The notes beneath the pieces were generated by a model. That model saw only the letters and a program-made list of their open reading frames with translations. It ran no database searches and was not told the origin of the DNA. 64,000 bases of DNA. Origin: Nemertoderma westbladi (Eukaryota; Xenacoelomorpha; Nemertodermatida; Nemertodermatidae). Location of the stretch: positions 1 through 64,000 of the forward strand of contig JAUCBJ010008747.1 of the NCBI GenBank assembly GCA_032718475.1. The letters run 5' to 3'. The position numbers and the translations under genes were made by a program. Position 1 is the stretch's first letter. Each line of letters begins with the position of its first letter. Below are positions 31,218-44,900 of this stretch, one piece after another.

Positions 31218-31940
31218 ATGACAAACCCCAAAGGGCCTCACACAATAGAGGTTAGAGGTCAAGCTACCTCAAGGAGAGAGAGTAACAGCAGCGGGGGGGG
31301 GGGGGGGGGGGGGGGGGGGAACACTCCCGCAAAGGTAAAGGCGAGAAGTAGGTTACTAGCCAATGGGGGAACAGCAGGGCATCAGCTGAGTAATATGGCC
31401 AACCTAGAGCAGTATATTACCGGTTGGTGTTTATAATTCAGTAGTTATCTCAGTCACTCAGTCATGGCAGTACGGTGACATTTTAAGACCGTCACCGCCG
31501 TCACCAACCATATACCTTAGTCAATTACCGGTCAACTGCTGAACTGTGCTATACGTGAACAGTGCTTTGAAGATTATAAACTTCATATGGATAATGCGCA
31601 AATCAGGCTTGATAAAATGAAGTCTAGATTTATACTATACCAATCTGATATTGGAATACCAGTTGACATTAGTACAAGTCACCAAGATAATCAAGCAACA
31701 AACATGTTTGTAGAATATGTTAGTGCTGCTGCTTCTCCAGTACTAACGGTAGGACTACCGGTACCTGTAAGTACTTCAACACCTGTATCCCAACCAGTAG
31801 TAGTCTCATCTGAACAGAATGTATCTGTAAGTGATACGGGATTAGGAGTTTCGCTAGTTTCGCAGTCTGTTTTTAATTCTAGCGATTTGCCATTGTCTAA
31901 GCATCCTTATTCTCATAGTACTGGTCATAGATCAAAGTAA
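31218..31940 (+). other. Weakly coding fragments around a long G run
   Basis: Two open frames are present: 31218-31436 (MTNPKGPHTIEVRGQATSRR, then a poly-Gly tract from a G homopolymer at about 31296-31319) and 31587-31940 (MDNAQIRLDKMKSRF, Ser/Val/Pro-rich). The second continues Ser/Arg-rich past its stop. I recognise neither. They look like remnants of an element's first ORF rather than a host gene. Confidence 0.25.
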
Positions 31941-32039
31941 CACAATTCCAGTAAACATAATAAAAATACCAGTAGGTCTTCCTGTAATTCTCAGACTCGT
32001 ACTCATCGGCTTCTTGAACAAAAAAAACAAAAAATACAT

Positions 32040-32608
32040 CATTATTGGTACACCACAATTTGGGCATGGTACTTTTCTTCAAAATTTGAATAAGTGCCAC
32101 TCCCTAATTTTGGTGCACCAAAAATGCCGAACCACTAGTCTTCAGGCTTCTATAATATTTTCAATCGATTCAGCGGTCCAGAAAACCTATAAAAACACAT
32201 TGAAATCAAAAGATGGGGGTATTTTACAAATATTGTATTTTTCAAAATTTGAAGTGCCACCTCCCACTTCTTAGGTGCACGAAAAATAGCATCCAGTTCA
32301 ATTTTTGGAAATGGAATATAATCACATTCGATTCAGTGTAGTGAAAAACCTACTAATGCTAGACAACAATGCCACACTATCAGTTTTTAGAATATTAAAA
32401 AAATGTATATTTTGTCCTGGGACTACCTGATTTTGTCCGATGAAATTTTCATTTTTTTGGATTTGAAAATGTTCTTCGATAATTTTTTCACCTACAACCC
32501 AAATTTCGTAGGATTTTATTGGATGATTACAGAAATACAGCGGGGGGCTGAATCGACCCCCCGCCAGTGCTGCTAATGGTCTAAACACCCCAGTGGTAAT
32601 AGGGTTAA
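32040..32608 (-). repeat. Right end of TTAA-flanked inverted-repeat element
   Basis: It ends CCCCAGTGGTAATAGGGTTAA at 32608, the reverse complement of the terminus at 13816. The inner body (TCAATCGATTCAGCGGTCCA..., GGTGCACCAAAAATG) also matches 14160-14480 in reverse complement. Confidence 0.6.
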
Positions 32609-32929
32609 AGACTTTGCCGAATAGCTCTTGCCCCTGGTTACCTATGTTTACCATTGTGTATATGTAACATATGTTACCAATGTGTATATGTAACATAAGT
32701 GGTATAAGGCCAGTCCACAGAAGTAATTTAATTAATTCCCGTCTACTAGCGTGTGCTTGACCTTGAACTGCGATAGGTAAAACGCGACATAGTAAGTGGG
32801 TGGCTGTAGACCTTTGGCAAAGTCTTTAACATGATAGACTATGGCAGACGCAACAACTAAAAAAGATAAATAAACATTGACTAGCGCCAGACAACAATAC
32901 CACAATTCTACACTTATTGCCAAGCAACA

Positions 32930-33420
32930 ATATGGGGGCGAGCCACAAAGTGAGTGAAGCCTTAGCATATAGGTGTCATTAACGAGTTGTGGGGTGAGCC
33001 ACGAAGTGAGCGAAGCCTTAGCATATGGGTACCATTGACGAGTTGTCTACCATCGTTGTAATCGTTGTCATTGTCTGTCATTGTCATAAATTTTTGATGC
33101 TAATAACTTGGTTATTCCTTGATTTGATGAAAAAAATGGGGCGAGCCACAAAGTGGGTGAAGCCTTAGCATATGAGTGTCATTGGTGAGTTGTCTGGTAT
33201 TAATTGTTGTACTTACATTATAATCTTGGGTAGATGGCGGTGTACGAGTTTGATCGATAGTTCTTGGTGGGCATACACACATCGATTGGTTACCCCACCC
33301 GGGTATAGCGAACTATCCAGACTTCCCGGGGTACGCACCTGGCTATAGCATGCTAACCTGATGTCCTGGACTTTGCGCAACACGAAGTGAGCAAAGCCTT
33401 TAGCATGTAGAGGTACTATT
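32930..33420 (+). repeat. Dispersed repeat with GGCGAGCCAC...GCCTTAGCATATG motif
   Basis: The core GCGAGCCACAAAGTGAGTGA, with AGCCTTAGCATATG downstream, occurs at about 32937, 32994, 33138 and (variant) 33366. It is inverted near 34440-34475, and related at 46452 and, less clearly, 2413. No tRNA-like boxes or coding pattern are seen. From 33420 to 35040 I find no gene. Confidence 0.6.
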
Positions 33421-35044
33421 GTTGAATTTGTCGATTATTATTGTTATTATATTAATTGTCGAAATTATTACTTACATAAATTTTCGGTAGGTGGTGGTGT
33501 ATGAGTTTTGCCAATCATCCGCGGCGGGCATACGCACATTGGTTGTCGACCAGCGATCAGTGAGACGGCGATCCCCGGGAGCACCCCATCTTTACGTAGT
33601 ACGTCCCGTACTCTATCCTCCCACGCGATTCTCTGCAGATTCATCATTATATGTCGCCCCCTTGTTAAGGGGCGACAAATGAAGGGTTCAATAACTGACA
33701 TTGGTTTGTTGGGTTTAGCTTCGGGCATTATAAAGATCACCATTGGCGTATTAGGCCTCCTAAGGGGTTAGATAGCACCCCCTTGATAGCTAGATAGCCC
33801 CACCGGAAAGTTTGGGGCACCCTACCAGGAACCGGTATTTGCTGGATGGGTTCAATGGTTTTATTTGCTTCAGCCATTATACGGAAATTTTTAAACTCGG
33901 AAACTTTTAAGTTAATATATTAATTATACGGAAATATATAGTTTAAATTTAAGCAACAATTTGTATCAATGCATTAACACAATAAATAAAACTGGTGTCA
34001 GTATCACTATTTCAGCTATTATAACTCACTTCATATTAGTATAGTAAACTATCGCCGGTTATTATAACGCAAATTCAGTAAGGCTAAAAATTATCTAATG
34101 CATCACTACGCATATTTATAAGGATTTTTTTCTTTGTGTAACCGCCAACATATGCGAATAGATTGAACACAGACCATTGATTTTCGTTAGAGCGTTTAAT
34201 TATTGTCTAATATGCGTAACATGAAAAGGGGGTAGCATATGTTCTGTTTGTTGTCGTCGTATATTTTTGATCGCTAATAACATCATTATTCCTTGATAAA
34301 ATTAACCAACAAAAGTTTATTAGAAAGAATCTATAGTTTGGTCAAAAACGAATGAACGAACGCGAAGTGACATGACACAAGGGGAGGACGAGTATTGCAT
34401 TGAAGATTTCTGACTAATGGTAGACAACTTGTTAATGGCGCCCATATGCTAAAGGCTTTGCTCACTTCGTTGCTGCATGAAGGCCCTATGAACATGTTAA
34501 GATGGCTTACAGGTTTTACCACATACAAATGCCCCACTCATGTCACTTACCACGTCCATATATTTATTAAAAATATTGTTATTACTATATACCCAAGAAG
34601 TAAATTTTATTAATATTAATATTTGTGACACACTGACAATTGAATATACCCTTAACCTAAATAAATAAATTATCTTATTAATGAAAGTGTCCACTGTATT
34701 AACAATAAATCATTGTACCACAAATTAGAGGTGAATATATTCATTGCTCCGGGATTTTTCGGCACAAATGTGGTGCTTGAATGTGGTCGAATGTGGTGCT
34801 TGAAATATTTTACGATTCCAAGTATGTAAGGTATATTATATACCAATATATATTATTATATACCAATATAGCCAATAGCATATTTTTGGTGGTGGGGCTT
34901 TACCGAAAGAGTCTAAATAATGTACAATCCTGTTAACCACACGTATGCAAGACCAGTGTTGTCCCGGAAGACCTATACGTTGATTCTTAAGGGAACCAGT
35001 ACGTGGTGGAATTCCCTTTGAATTACTAATGATACATTAATGAT

Positions 35045-36175
35045 ATGCCTACGTACCTTTCTGGTATTAATTCTAGGCTCTTTGCTGACGATGCCAAGTT
35101 ATTTTGTGCTTTTCGTAATATTGATAACCGTATATTACTGCAGAAAAATCTTGATATTTTTTCCAGTTGGTCTAGTGATTGGCAGTTGAATTTAGAAGAA
35201 ACAAAATGTAAAAGCCTCACCCTTGGTAATGTAGCTATGCCTTCATCATATAGAATTAATGATACGCAACTTGCAAATGTTAATTCGTATCACGATCTTG
35301 GAGTGATTGTGGAAAAGGATCTTAAATTTACAGAACATGTAATGACTATTACATCCTCTGCTTATCGGTCTATAAATAAAATATTTCGATGCTTTTTAAC
35401 TTCTAACGTTCAGGCATTATTATGTGCATATACAACGTTTGTTAGACCCATTCTAGAGTAACGCTAGCTGTGTCTGGAACCCATTTTATTCTGGCGCGCC
35501 ATTTCTCTGCCTTACTGACAAAATTGAAGCGACTCAACGTTATTTCACCCGTAGACTATTCTATTGGTGTAAGTTGGATTGTGACATGTATTATATAGAT
35601 AGGCTTTCATTTTTAAATTTGCAACCGCTGGAATTACATAGGATTCATATTGATTTGGTGTACACTTATAAAATAATGCATAATCTTTTAGACCTTGATC
35701 CTGAAAAATACTTCCAGCGATCATTTTCAATTACTCGTGGCCACTCATATAAACTTCGAGGCATTAAATGTGCTACTAACCCAATATCTAATATGTTCTT
35801 TAATCGAGTTGTAAATATCTGGAATGACCTCACCGATGATATTGTTACCAGTATTTCTGTGGAGCAATTTAAACTAAAACTTATTGAATGCGATCTCACT
35901 AAATACTGTAATTTTGATAGGAATTTGTAACTTGTTTCGTTGTAAATTTTTATTTCATTTAAATACTTTGTGCAATGTGTTGCATATTTTATATTAATTG
36001 ATATTTACTTAAGCTAGAGTATCAGTCGCCTCGTTTACCGTGTTAACCTTTTTACTCTTGTTCTGGTCGGTACATTGTGCCTTTTATTGCGATTTTTAAT
36101 GTTGTCTGTGCGCTACTCTAACTGGAGTTATCTCCAAATAATATATCTTTTCTTATCTTATCTTATACAAAGGTA
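35045..36175 (+). pseudogene. 5'-truncated CR1/jockey-like LINE fragment
   Basis: The first frame (35045-35461) begins just before the reverse transcriptase catalytic box LFADDAKLF and continues with NSYHDLGVIVEKDLKF, typical of the RT thumb region. An extra base near 35460 shifts the frame. The second frame (open before 35574, to 35930) holds the C-terminal segment (RYFTRRLFYW, YKIMHNLLDLD, FFNRVVNIWN). About 240 bp of 3' UTR end in a TTATC microsatellite tail (about 36150-36172). Only the last third of ORF2 is present, as expected for an aborted target-primed insertion. Confidence 0.85.
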
Positions 36176-36879
36176 CACTTATCTAGAGTTTGACTGAATA
36201 GTTTTTAATAATTTTTTTTTTTAATTACTTAAAATCTTATGCTGCACTTGTGGAACTAAAAAAATTAAAATTTGTTAACAATTAGTTAATAATTTTAGTA
36301 TTATAAATAGTTTAATAATATTTTCATTAATTTTCATTTTATTTCATGTTTATATTACTAATAACTTCCTTGCAAATAAATTATAGGAGCAGATTCTAGT
36401 TCCACATGTTCAGCGTCGTCGACTTGACATGTGTACCAAATTTTGTGAAATTTCATTCAGTACTTTTCGAGAAATCTGTACCTTTGTGTCAAAAAATTTC
36501 GTTTTGAGAAAAACGCATTCAAAGTTCTAAACAATAAAAATATGGCGGTATTTGCTTATAATTGCAGGCAATCTACCACTCTGATAGTGGTAATTTTCAA
36601 AATAACCTCTTTGTTGATCAGATGATCAAAATTAATTATTCAAATTTCATGGAAACTATGAAAAAATCAGGTAGTCAGTAATTTTGGAATGAAAAAGTTG
36701 AAAAAAAAATGAAAAAAAATTTCAAGACTTTTAAAAAAATTCTCACCGTCAAGTAGTTATTAACTTACCTATGTATAAAGGCCATTTGAGTGCTATTTTT
36801 AAAATATGTTTCTATATGTTAATAATAAAATATGTTACTTCTCTGCTTATATTTCTGGGGTGATAATCTACTACTAGGA

Positions 36880-38481
36880 TCGGCATGCTGCATTGCAGCT
36901 GCATTTTTAAGAATGCTGTGCCGGCTTGTCGACAAAATTGCGCCGCCACAACTCCCTATCACCCATGACATTTGCTAGATCATCCGCATCTTCAAGGCCA
37001 GTGTCCTTTAAGATGCGTCTCAAGAAAGTCATGGGCTGTCCACCATGCTTACTCACTCCATGAGGCTGCCAAAGTACAAGATTACACACTGGCTGGTCCT
37101 CACGGCGAAAGCAATGTCCTGCAAAGCGGAGGCGATTTTGTTCTAGTGTCAAGCTTGGGGGAACCAATGAGACACCTCCAATGTTATATAGTGTCTGGTT
37201 GGAGATGTGTGCATTGTACTTGACACAATGAACCCTGCGTAGCATTCTTGTGAATGTGCCATCCAGATATTTGGTGTTCTCAGCAGTTAGAGCCCAGCAT
37301 GGACTCACATAGAGGAGTACTGGAACTACTGCTGCACTAAATAATCGGACCTTAAGTTTCCGATTAATTCTCGGTGACTTCCATATCCTGGAAAGCCTAT
37401 TCAAGGCTGCCCATGCCTTTCCCTTACATATTCGAAGGTCCTCACCTGATTTCCGGATCCATGATCCCAGGTAACAGAAGTCGTCCACATGCTCAAGCAT
37501 ACCATCCTTTGAGCTTATGCTCATCCGATCAGAGACTTGCTGAGAACTTTCAAAGTTAACTGTCAAAATTTTGGTCTTTCTGGAGTTAATAAAAAGACCA
37601 ACACTAGAAGCATGTTCTAATGAGCTGAGGAGCCGTTGGGCTCCCTCTAGTGTTTCTGAGAGTACTCCTAAGTCATCAGCAAACTCTAGATCAGTTAGGT
37701 ACTTGGCAGGATTTCCTCGACTTCTGGAGCCAGTAGGTGGAGTTATCATCACCCCATCATCATTATAATGATCTAAGGACATGCGTAGAACATAGTCAAC
37801 CACAATAATGAACAAGAATGGTGCAAGTGCGTCTCCCTGGAGGACGCCCCATAACACTTCAAATGGTTCTGTGTCACCATCAACAGTAGACACAAATGTT
37901 GTCGAACCATCGTATACTGATCTGATTGCTGCAATAATTTCATCAGGAATCCCATATAATGAAAGTATGCTGAACATACGTGAGCGGGAGACTGAATCAA
38001 AGGCCTTGAAGAAGTCAACAAAGATAACAGCCAGATGCCTGTCTTTCTTTTTTGATAACTCTTCAATTATCCTTCTAAGTGCCAAAATGGGCTCCATGGT
38101 CCCACGGCCTTTACGGAACCCATTCTGATTTCTACGGAGCAGTCTCTCAATGGGATCCCTGAAGCGATTTAATAGAATTCTATTGTATAGCTTTGCATCA
38201 ATCGAGACAAATGAGATTCCCCGAAAAGAACCATAGAGTGTTAGGTTGCCCTTCTTGGGAACTGGCACCAACTTATTTGTTTTTATTTCTTGTGGAACTC
38301 TTGTTGTTCGGTACATGTCTACTATGATGGGATAGATGAGCTTTAAACACTCAGGTATTTTAAAGACCTCAGGGGGAACACCATCTACTCCACTGGCACG
38401 ATTGGTCTTAATGCTCTTTGCAGCAGCCTTCACTTCTGCAAGGAGATATCGCCAATGGGAATATGGGATACACCCCGCCAC
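36880..38481 (-). mobile_element. 5'-truncated LINE with reverse transcriptase ORF
   Basis: An open frame of 524 codons (38481-36907) covers the reverse transcriptase and C-terminal region. Motifs are KTNRASGVDGVP, FRGISFVSIDAKLYNRI, GFRKGRGTMEPI, VIFVDFFKAFDSV, GVLQGDALAPFLF, and the catalytic FADD in LTDLEFADDLGVL. The C-terminal [14 protein letters not shown] and DRELWRRNF segments are typical of RTE/CR1-like elements of invertebrates. The endonuclease domain is absent (5' truncation near 38481). The 3' end GCAATGCAGCATGCCGATC reappears at 49265-49285, in the SLC34 intron copy of this family. No internal stops, so fairly recent. Confidence 0.9.
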
Positions 38482-39001
38482 TCGATTCAGGGCACCTTGT
38501 TACCCCTTATTCGATTGTTTCTGGCCCAACACTTTTTTTTGCTCACCAGCCCTATTGTTGTTGTTATAATCTAATATTATATTTGGGCGGCTCTCTCTCG
38601 GTTTTGTTTACTTACCGTTTAATTAATTATTAACTATATCAAATCGGCTGTGAAATGTATGCCTGTATTAAATATCCAGTCAGCTGGTTTCATCAACTCG
38701 CATTACTGAAAAATAGTCTGATATTATGTTGAACCAATCTTTCCAATATGTATAAACCAATATTTATTTAGCCTACCTACTCTTACGTAAATTAATGGAT
38801 ACCCATATTTATTAGTTTATGAATTGGGTGGTATATCATTTTCAGACAACGTTTCATTTTTTCTCTCCCAGCTTTTCAAAATGGGTGGATTTTCTATATT
38901 GTAGAATGTGGTACCTAAGATGTTAATCTACACGTTTGGCTAGAATATTTTTAATATATATTTACGCCAATATTTCTTTATTTATTTGAATGGAACAATC
39001 A

Positions 39002-39225
39002 TTTAGGCTCAAAGCCAAGGAATGCCTGTTCACCACCATAGGTGATCTTCCACAGTAAACCCTGTTTCCCAGGTTGCCTTGGTTCCCATTTATCGACCAG
39101 TCAAGGATGAAAGCCAGGGCTTTTAGCTGCAGTTTTTAAAGCAATGCTACCCCATCTAGGGATCGAACCAGGGCCTCCTGATTGGACGCCCTGAAATGTC
39201 ACCACTAGTCCAAGCTGCTGTTTGG
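39002..39225 (-). repeat. tRNA-derived SINE
   Basis: On the minus strand this has a tRNA-like head with A box (TTGGACTAGTGG) and B box (GGTTCGATCCC) of an RNA polymerase III promoter. A body follows, including GGGAACCAAGGCAACCTGGG and GGAAGATCACCTATGGTGGT. It shares the whole layout with the copy at 41068. Confidence 0.8.
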
Positions 39226-40284
39226 ATAATACATATAACATATAACACAATACATATAACCGTAAATCCAGTATTGTTTTATCTTTAGTGACATTAAATA
39301 TCCTGTAAGCATAACCACGCACAACATATATGTGGTTTGAAAAAAAGACATTTTACAAGGACCTATAAGCAATCCCATGTGTATATTATTCAATTATTGT
39401 CCGAAACAGAGTGGTTTCTCTTTCCACTTGGATAATCGCACAAAAAATATACTAAACCAATAATAATTTGTTTACTCCCGAACAAAATTAAAATATAAAA
39501 ACCTGTTTTGAGAATTTTACCAATATTGAACCAATGAGATACATCAGATATTTGCTTTGTATGTTTTTATTATTTTTTTATTATCTTGCTGTTTTTTTTT
39601 GACCAATGACATACATCATATATATGCTTTGTATGTTTTTAATATCTTGGTGTTGGTGGTTTACCATAGATTTAGAGGGTTTCAGAAGCATCCATTACTA
39701 ATGATACAAACCCCACACTGGCTTTTTGCTATTTCTTATCTTGTTCAATATATCTTAATTTTATTGATCTTTGCACTTATAGAGGACACAATTATCATCA
39801 ACTCTGTAAAGACAATCTCTTCCGTTCCATCTATTTATTTAATGATAACCATTGTAATATACGGAAAATAGGCATTACGTTTTATGAAATATGCGTAAGT
39901 ACAGTATGTCTCCCTTAATTACATGTAAATAACTTAATATATGATGTAATTCATAAGATGTATAATAATTATTAAATTTAATTGAAGTTATTACAATTAA
40001 ATTATTATATTTTTAATTTTTTTTTTTTTTTAATTTTTAATTTAAATTTACAGAGTAGCTTTTAAGAGCTTTTAAACAGAAAATAAACCATAAACGTAAA
40101 TTGTAGTGTATCTTACTGAGAAACTCTATTCCAACTCGGGCCCCAGTATCATAACACCCAGATCGAGTGGCATTTCCAAAGAGCTTGTGAATGCTATGTT
40201 GTGAATGATGTAGCGGAGCCTACGACAGTATATCTTTACTTCCGAAAAAAAAGAGGAAAAAGATCACATGGGCTAACAAAGGAT

Positions 40285-40385
40285 ATATCTTTTTACAGAA
40301 CACAAGCGAACACAGTAGAACACACCCGAACACACTCCAAAATCTGCCGAACACAAACGAACACAGTCGAAAATAGAAAGAGCAC
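40285..40385 (+). repeat. Solo terminal fragment of the intron-6 element family
   Basis: AACACAAGCGAACACAG followed by repeated CGAACACA segments resembles the terminus at 46166, including the preceding ATCTTTTTAC. No partner end was found nearby. The surrounding 39226-41060 has no gene that I can support. Confidence 0.5.
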
Positions 40386-41067
40386 AAAAAAATAACACCG
40401 GTTACCAACCAAGGCTTTCAGAACGGAATAAAAGGGCTAGTAGGAGCCTAACCGGTGTTAGGACATAATGATCATGGGCTGCTAAAGTTACAAGAATTAA
40501 GACATTGAGAACTAAAAAACAGGCTGAACTACTTAGTGAGCAGTTTGCTGCCACCGATGCAGCAGTAAGTAAGTAAAGTAAAAATAATAACGTCAAGGAA
40601 AGCAAGTAATCTTCCTACTAGAAGAGCAAACTTATTACTGCATTAGTGCTTAAATACATCCCCACAGACAATATCACGTTTTCTAAATTAGAAACAACTC
40701 AGTTTCTACTGAGACCAATAAAACCCACAGTGTTGCTGGCTTACATCAAATGTACAGTTTAGAAGGCTTATACATGTAATTTACCTCAGCTTCATTGTTC
40801 ATTTCATTGGAATTAAAATGTCTGTAAAAAAAAGAAAAAAATACATTCAAATGTTGCGAAATTTTATTCACAAATTCCGCTCTTAGTTTAGATATATGGG
40901 TCCCAAATCCAAAAAGAGACAAAAAGTGCCAATCTTTCACAGCTGTCGTCGCCGCACTGTTTCGCTTTCGTGGCCATAAACAGTGCTACAATTTTAAACT
41001 TTACTTTGCTCTTGAAGAAAACCTTTATTTACTTTCTAATTGCACATTAGGATTATACTATAAATTC

Positions 41068-41450
41068 AGCAGCTTGGTCTAGTGGTGACATTCCTGGGTT
41101 TTCAATTAGGGAGTCCTGGTTCGATCCCTAGATGGGGCAGCACTGTTTGGGCACAGTGCTTGAAATGCTGCAGCCTAGCCCAACTGGCTTAGCCCAACCG
41201 GCTTTCATCCTTCAGTGGTCGATAAATGGGAACCAAGGCAACTTGAGAAACAGAGTGGAAGGGTTTACTGTGGAAGATCACCCATGGTGGTGAACAGGCA
41301 TTCGTTTAGAAAACAGAGTGGAAGGATTTACTGTGGAAGATCACCCATGGTGGTGAACAGGCATTCCTTTAGGAAACAGAGTGGAAGGGTTTACTGTAGA
41401 AGATCACCCATGGTGGTGAACAGGCATTCCTTGGCTTAACGAACCTAAAA
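41068..41450 (+). repeat. tRNA-derived SINE with internally triplicated body
   Basis: The A box is at 41074-41085 (TTGGTCTAGTGG) and the B box at 41118-41128 (GGTTCGATCCC). In place of a single 3' body, a ~66 bp unit (GAAACAGAGTGGAAGG...GATCACCCATGGTGGTGAAC...) is present three times in tandem between about 41249 and 41440. The open frame across it is a by-product. Confidence 0.85.
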
Positions 41451-41986
41451 GATTCTCCCATTCATATTATAAATTCATTCAAAAATATCCAATATAATAT
41501 GTCCACTTAGAGATGGAGATTCATCAGACATCAAATATTAGTTCACAAATTATATTGTAAATAGCACTTTATCTTTTCTAAACAAAAGTCTTAATTTCAA
41601 AGATTTCATTACCCGTTTTTAAAACTTTATGTCTAATGTTACAATATAATATAGAGTACCATATACATTACATTCACTAACTCAAACTAGACCTGTTTGT
41701 TTCTTTGTTTCACTATTTACTCCACTCAAACATACCGCAATTTAAATAGCAGCCTGCGGGTGGTTGATAATTTAGTAATATTATTAATATTAAATGGAGA
41801 TACAGTACCTCAATATACTGTAATATTAATATTATATTCGCATAAATAAGTAAAAATATCAACATTACTAGGCATTGTTGTTGGCATGTTATTATCAAAA
41901 ATCGATATTTTATGAAGAGGTGGTAGGCCTACGTTAAGCCCATTTAATTACCGAGAGCGACAAAGAAGAACAACTAACGAGTAGCC

Positions 41987-44900
41987 ATGGAAAATGTGAG
42001 TACTTTACAATATTAATATTATTGAAGGGGCACATGGTTGTGGTTGTGTATTGAGTAAAAAATATTAGGACATAAAGTAATTAATGCTTTATTTATGTTC
42101 AGCTAAAGCCCTTATCGCATCCCCTGACTAATAAAAAGTTTCAGTCAAAATTTTAGTTTTGTTGAATAACATGTTTAATCTAAATTTATTAAAGGTTGCC
42201 TTCCACAACACAGATGAGTGTATTCAGATTAAGATGGAGGCGTCGGTTGGTGGCGGTGGTAAAGATAAAAATGTAGAAGATGAGGGGGATAAAGATAACA
42301 ATGTAGAAGATAATACGTTGATCAATGATCCATGGGCTCTACCTGAACTGATGGATGTAGGACTGCCCTGGAATGGTTAGTTATTGTGTGGGGCAGCGCC
42401 ATAAAGTCAGAGGTCCCCATCATACAATGAAGTACATGTTGCGTTGGTATGGTTTTTGTCAGTGTATTTGGCTCCTTGTTTGAACGTCAATGATGTTAGC
42501 GAAAGCTCTCTCACAGTGTCCTTTCCAATTCACGTTTAAACACCTGAGTTTTAGACAATGCCTATATTGACACTTGTTTGACACTCAGAATTATTCAAAA
42601 GGACCTACTGATACAACCGGTGAATTAATATAGATAAATTTCTTCTCAGAATGTTTACTATCATGAGATTCGTCTTCCTTCTATTAACAAAAATTCCATC
42701 ATTGGAAGAAGATATTTATCAACTTATGGGTCCATATTTTCAGGCAGTCATCCAACATGTGTGGATAGTGGAATTGAATTCTACACCTTGGAATTGATGT
42801 CTAAGGAAGTCCTAATGAAATGACAGCCAATCAGTTGGCTTTTTTAGTACCAGTTACTAAGCAAATACATTGCTAAGCAACATATTAAATACTCTTCTGG
42901 TGGTGGGAAATGAAATGTTCGTTTAGTATTTTACCGATATGTATGTACTGTATATTTGTTGTGCTTTTGTTTTTGTTCTCTTTGAAAAAAGATTCCTCGT
43001 GTCCATCAGTTGACTGTATTTTGTTGCAGATTTCACTGATATACAGTAGATTTCGATGAATCAGTATATTTCGTTGTACGGTAATTATAGCATATTTGCA
43101 TATAAAATATTATGACTTAACGAAAAATAAACTGTCAAATAATAACTTTATACCATATCTTTCAGAACTATCAACAACAGGGAAAGTGCGGCGGATTCTT
43201 TGGGATTGGATTAGCAAACCAATATTAATACTAACTCTACTGTATTTCTTCATATGTTCATTAGATTTAATGTCAAATGCATTCCGAATATTAGGTGGAA
43301 AGGCCGCAGGTAAGATTACTTGTGCTATGGTAGGTCATGGTGGGGATAATTTATTATTAAAATTAAAAATAATGGGTCTGATTCATTTTATATTTAAAAT
43401 TTTGAATTACTCAATGAAATATGAACCAATATGCTTAAATTTCCCAGGGGAAGTATTCGCTAACAGCGACATTCTACAGAATCCCGTGGCAGGTGTCGTC
43501 ATAGGTATCATAGCAACCGCCATAGTGCAAAGTTCCAGCACATCTACGTCTATAATTATCTCCATGGTTTCTGGTGGAAGTTAGTATATATTTTAATATT
43601 ATATATTTTAACTAATTTAGAAAAATTCCAGAAATTAGTAAAGAAAAGTAAAAAATTAGTTAAGAAAAGACATTCCCTTCACTAATTTATTACTTTTGTT
43701 ATCTAATTTTTCAGCATACAGCTCACAGATTAAGAAAATGAAACTAAATTGTTTATACCGGGACCGGTACCGAATTTCGACCAATGCATAGGCCTACACG
43801 TATACTGTAGTAGACAGGCTGACAAGGTGTAAGCTATAATGTGTAATGGAGTTACCGGTACTTAGACCGTCTGTGCGGTGTTTGTAAACATGGAGTTACC
43901 GGTACTTAGACCGTCTCTGCGGTGTTTGTAAACAGTAAGACATAGTAGTACATTACATAGTACCGCGCAATCATAACTATTACCTATTAACTGTAAGCTA
44001 ATAACTGTAACTGTAAGGGAACGTTATCGGTTACAGTTTATTGGGGGTATTTTTGATCTATTTTGGTGAATTTTGATGCATTTTGTGGTCATTCGTTGGA
44101 CCGGGAGCTACTGCCTAAGAATTCCAAGTGATCACTTATGAATTTCTGTTGCTTGTGATACCTTTTCTACAGTAGTTTATTTCTGGGCGGGAGACCGCAC
44201 TGGAAATAAGTCATTTTCGTGATTTAATAAATTTACCCATAAGATTATTTAATAATAACAAATTAGTTTATAATTATGTTTGTAATATTAGGCTAATGAA
44301 TGTGCTTTATGCTTATGTTGTTATTGTTCAATAGTAAATATGTTACTGGGGGAAAAAAAAGGAAATAAGTCGTCAGGCTATGTGTGTACTGTAATCCCTG
44401 GCCTAACGGCCGAAGAAAATTGACTTGTTTACTTTTACTGTATTTAAGTACAACTTTGGTGCTAATAGTAGGCCTACAGTACAGTTAGTGTACCGAATAC
44501 AAATATGTATGTGTAAGTATGTTCAAGTTAGTTGGTTTGTACTGTACATGTACAAGAGGGGCAGACACAAATCCCATCTAGATGAATAAATATATCGTCT
44601 CGGCGAATTAACAATGTGAATTTTCACTTTCTGTTTCATATCAATAGCACTGGTTCCCCTTAATTTTCTTTGCATTAATAGGCCCCCTCTATCTGTAGCA
44701 ACAGCTGATCCTTTCCTATCCATGCCAATAACCCATGTCTAACTATTTTTTCCAACGCTACCACCCCTCTTTCGGTTTCAGTTTATTGTACAGCTATTTT
44801 CATAATGCAGTTCTTCCACTCCAACCTGCAATCTATATCGTAATGGGAGCAAACATCGGGACCTCGATAACAAACATCATCGTCAGTCTCGGACAGGCCG

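Noticed and set aside
36972-38128. Plus-strand ORFs opposite the LINE at 36880-38481
   Set aside because: Antisense shadows with no recognisable motifs.
41068-41140. A functional tRNA gene
   Set aside because: A and B boxes are present, but no acceptor stem or cloverleaf can be formed that I see, and the sequence continues as a SINE shared with 39002-39225.
41215-41439. Small repetitive ORF at 41215
   Set aside because: It is produced by the triplicated SINE body.
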